Shown here: piece by piece, positions 6,377 to 7,021 of the stretch | Position numbering within the stretch: the first letter of the stretch is position 1 | Layout of the letters: the number at the start of each line of letters is the position of its first letter | Source of the DNA: Natrialbaceae archaeon Tc-Br11_E2g1 | Lineage (GTDB): Archaea; Halobacteriota; Halobacteria; Halobacteriales; Natrialbaceae | Length of the DNA: 7,021 nt | Reading direction: 5' to 3' | Assembly (NCBI GenBank): GCA_001564255.1 | Contig: LKNC01000148.1 | Location: 1 to 7,021 of the forward strand | The notes under the pieces: generated by a model | Seen by the model: the letters and a program-made list of their open reading frames with translations, nothing else | The model's database searches: none | What the model was told of the DNA's origin: nothing | Made by a program: the position numbers and the translations under genes

Positions 6377-6742
6377 TTACTCGAGGCGATCGTCGACGGA
6401 TTGTGGGATCCGTTCGGGAAAATACGTCCGCAATTCGGCGAGTGCGCCCGCCGCTGCCCGCCGGACCCGCGGGGACTCGTCCGAAAGCAGCGGTTCGAGT
6501 TCGTCGACCGCCGGCTCGAGGACGTCTTTCGCTCGTTCCCTTTCGACGCGATGGTTCCCCCGAGCACGATTTGCGACGTGGCCGAGGTGCCTGGCTGCGA
6601 CCTCCCTGTTGAGGTAGTACCGCGAGCGAAGACACTCGAGGAGCATCGGTACGTCGTCGAGTCCGTACTGTCTACCGGAGTCGAGATCGGGCAGTCCCCG
6701 GTACGGGATGTCGTATTTCGCCGCCAGTGTACGCCAGTTCAC
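6377..6742 (-). CDS. Small HEAT-repeat protein
   Basis: A 121-residue protein, function unknown. The N-terminus is MNWRTLAAKYDIPYRGLPDLDSG, followed by two helical-pair units that look like HEAT repeats: about 29-60 (DDVPMLLECLRSRYYLNREVAARHLGHVAN) and about 71-113 (VLEPAVDELEPLLSDESPRVRRAAAGALAELRTYFPE). The second has the hallmark S-P-R-V-R-R-A-A-A-x-A-L pattern. Such repeats usually form a protein-binding scaffold. The GTG at 6742 is chosen over an ATG at 6880 because a clear TATA box lies about 28 bp upstream, which gives a leaderless transcript, and because the sequence before it (Gly/Arg/Cys-rich) does not look haloarchaeal. It is transcribed toward aIF2-gamma but is probably a separate unit. 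No catalytic motif, signal peptide or membrane span is visible. Confidence 0.8.
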   Translation of the reverse strand: MNWRTLAAKYDIPYRGLPDLDSGRQYGLDDVPMLLECLRSRYYLNREVAARHLGHVANRARGNHRVERERAKDVLEPAVDELEPLLSDESPRVRRAAAGALAELRTYFPERIPQSVDDRLE

Positions 6743-6765
6743 AGTTACAGTGTCGCCGCCGGATC

Positions 6766-6773
6766 GATAAAAA
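6766..6773 (-). promoter_or_regulatory. TATA box of the HEAT-repeat gene (leaderless promoter)
   Basis: TTTTTATC on the - strand is centred about 28 bp before the GTG at 6742. That is the spacing expected if transcription starts at or next to the start codon, the common leaderless arrangement in haloarchaea. It decides the start of the HEAT gene and excludes the upstream ATG at 6880, which would lie before the promoter. Confidence 0.6.
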
Positions 6774-6888
6774 CCGGGCCCGTCACGGACTCGTTCGCCG
6801 GGGTGGTCTCGCGTTACCCGTCGTCGTAGACGCCTGCAGACTCCCCCGCCACCACAATTCCCATTAGGTCCTAGCCCCACTACCAGCT

Positions 6889-7021
6889 ATGGCCCGTTCG
6901 CGCGGTATCTCCCGTCGGTCGTTCGTTCGTTCCGCCGTCGCCATCGGCGGGGCGAGCGCCCTCGCCGCCTGTATGGGTCCCGAAGCCGGCGGCGCGGAGA
7001 TCCCACAGGCGACCCTCGAGC
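6889..7021 (+). CDS. Tat-exported lipoprotein, N-terminus only (3' end missing)
   Basis: Only the first 44 codons are present. They encode a twin-arginine signal: SRRSFV at 8-13 (consensus SRRxFxK), a hydrophobic Ala/Gly stretch AVAIGGASAL (16-25) and a lipobox LAAC with Cys28 as the probable lipidation site. The mature protein would be anchored to the outer face of the membrane, as is common in haloarchaea. The start GISRRSFVRSAVAIGGASALAAC resembles the leader of a haloarchaeal family annotated as Dyp-type peroxidase-like/DUF7405, but leaders are poorly specific and the mature domain is outside the window, so no function is assigned. The gene is divergent from the HEAT gene. No clear TATA box or Shine-Dalgarno precedes the ATG; CCATTAGG near 6861-6868 is at the right distance for a weak leaderless promoter. 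Confidence 0.8.
   Translation, partial: MARSRGISRRSFVRSAVAIGGASALAACMGPEAGGAEIPQATLE

Noticed and set aside
6743..6880. 46-residue N-terminal extension of the HEAT protein
   Set aside because: The extension is rich in Gly, Arg and Cys, and the clear TATA box at 6766-6773 lies downstream of that ATG.
1..7021. CRISPR arrays, insertion sequences, tRNA or rRNA genes
   Set aside because: No regularly spaced repeats, transposase motifs or tRNA-like folds were seen on either strand.

Overview
The window comes from a high-GC archaeon, almost certainly a haloarchaeon (class Halobacteria). The evidence is archaeal-only machinery (aIF2-gamma, RNA polymerase subunits Rpo7/RpoE1 and Spt4, a DUF359 dephospho-CoA kinase), very acidic proteins, GC-ending codons, a leaderless-type promoter with a TATA box about 28 bp before a start codon, and a twin-arginine lipoprotein at the right edge. 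No RNA gene, CRISPR array, insertion sequence or prophage trace was seen.

Left part (1-3122, + strand): the downstream part of a nitrous-oxide-reductase maturation operon, nosD-nosF-nosY. The genes are joined by two ATGA stop/start overlaps. NosD is cut by the left edge. The first residues visible before its beta-helix look like the end of a NosL-type domain. NosF (ATPase) and NosY (membrane permease) form the ABC transporter that works with NosD to mature the copper centre of NosZ. NosZ itself should lie to the left. No separate nosL follows nosY.

Middle part (3156-6110, - strand): a compact housekeeping operon, in transcription order aIF2-gamma, PIN-domain protein, rpoE1 (Rpo7), spt4 (RpoE''), DUF359 GTP-dependent dephospho-CoA kinase. 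Gaps are only 3, 1, 1 and 1 bp. It serves translation initiation, probable RNA processing, transcription and coenzyme A synthesis. It converges on the nos operon across 33 bp containing a 12-bp palindrome.

Right part (6111-7021): a 266-bp non-coding stretch with candidate aIF2-gamma promoter elements and a perfect 12-bp inverted repeat, then a small HEAT-repeat protein on the - strand with a clear leaderless promoter. A divergent 146-bp gap follows, then the first 44 codons of a Tat-exported lipoprotein on the + strand, cut by the right edge.

I see no clearly new biological system. The points most worth checking are the NosL-like remnant fused to NosD, the inverted repeat upstream of aIF2-gamma, the AT-rich end of the PIN gene that may hold a promoter for rpoE1, and the incomplete cysteine knuckle of aIF2-gamma.
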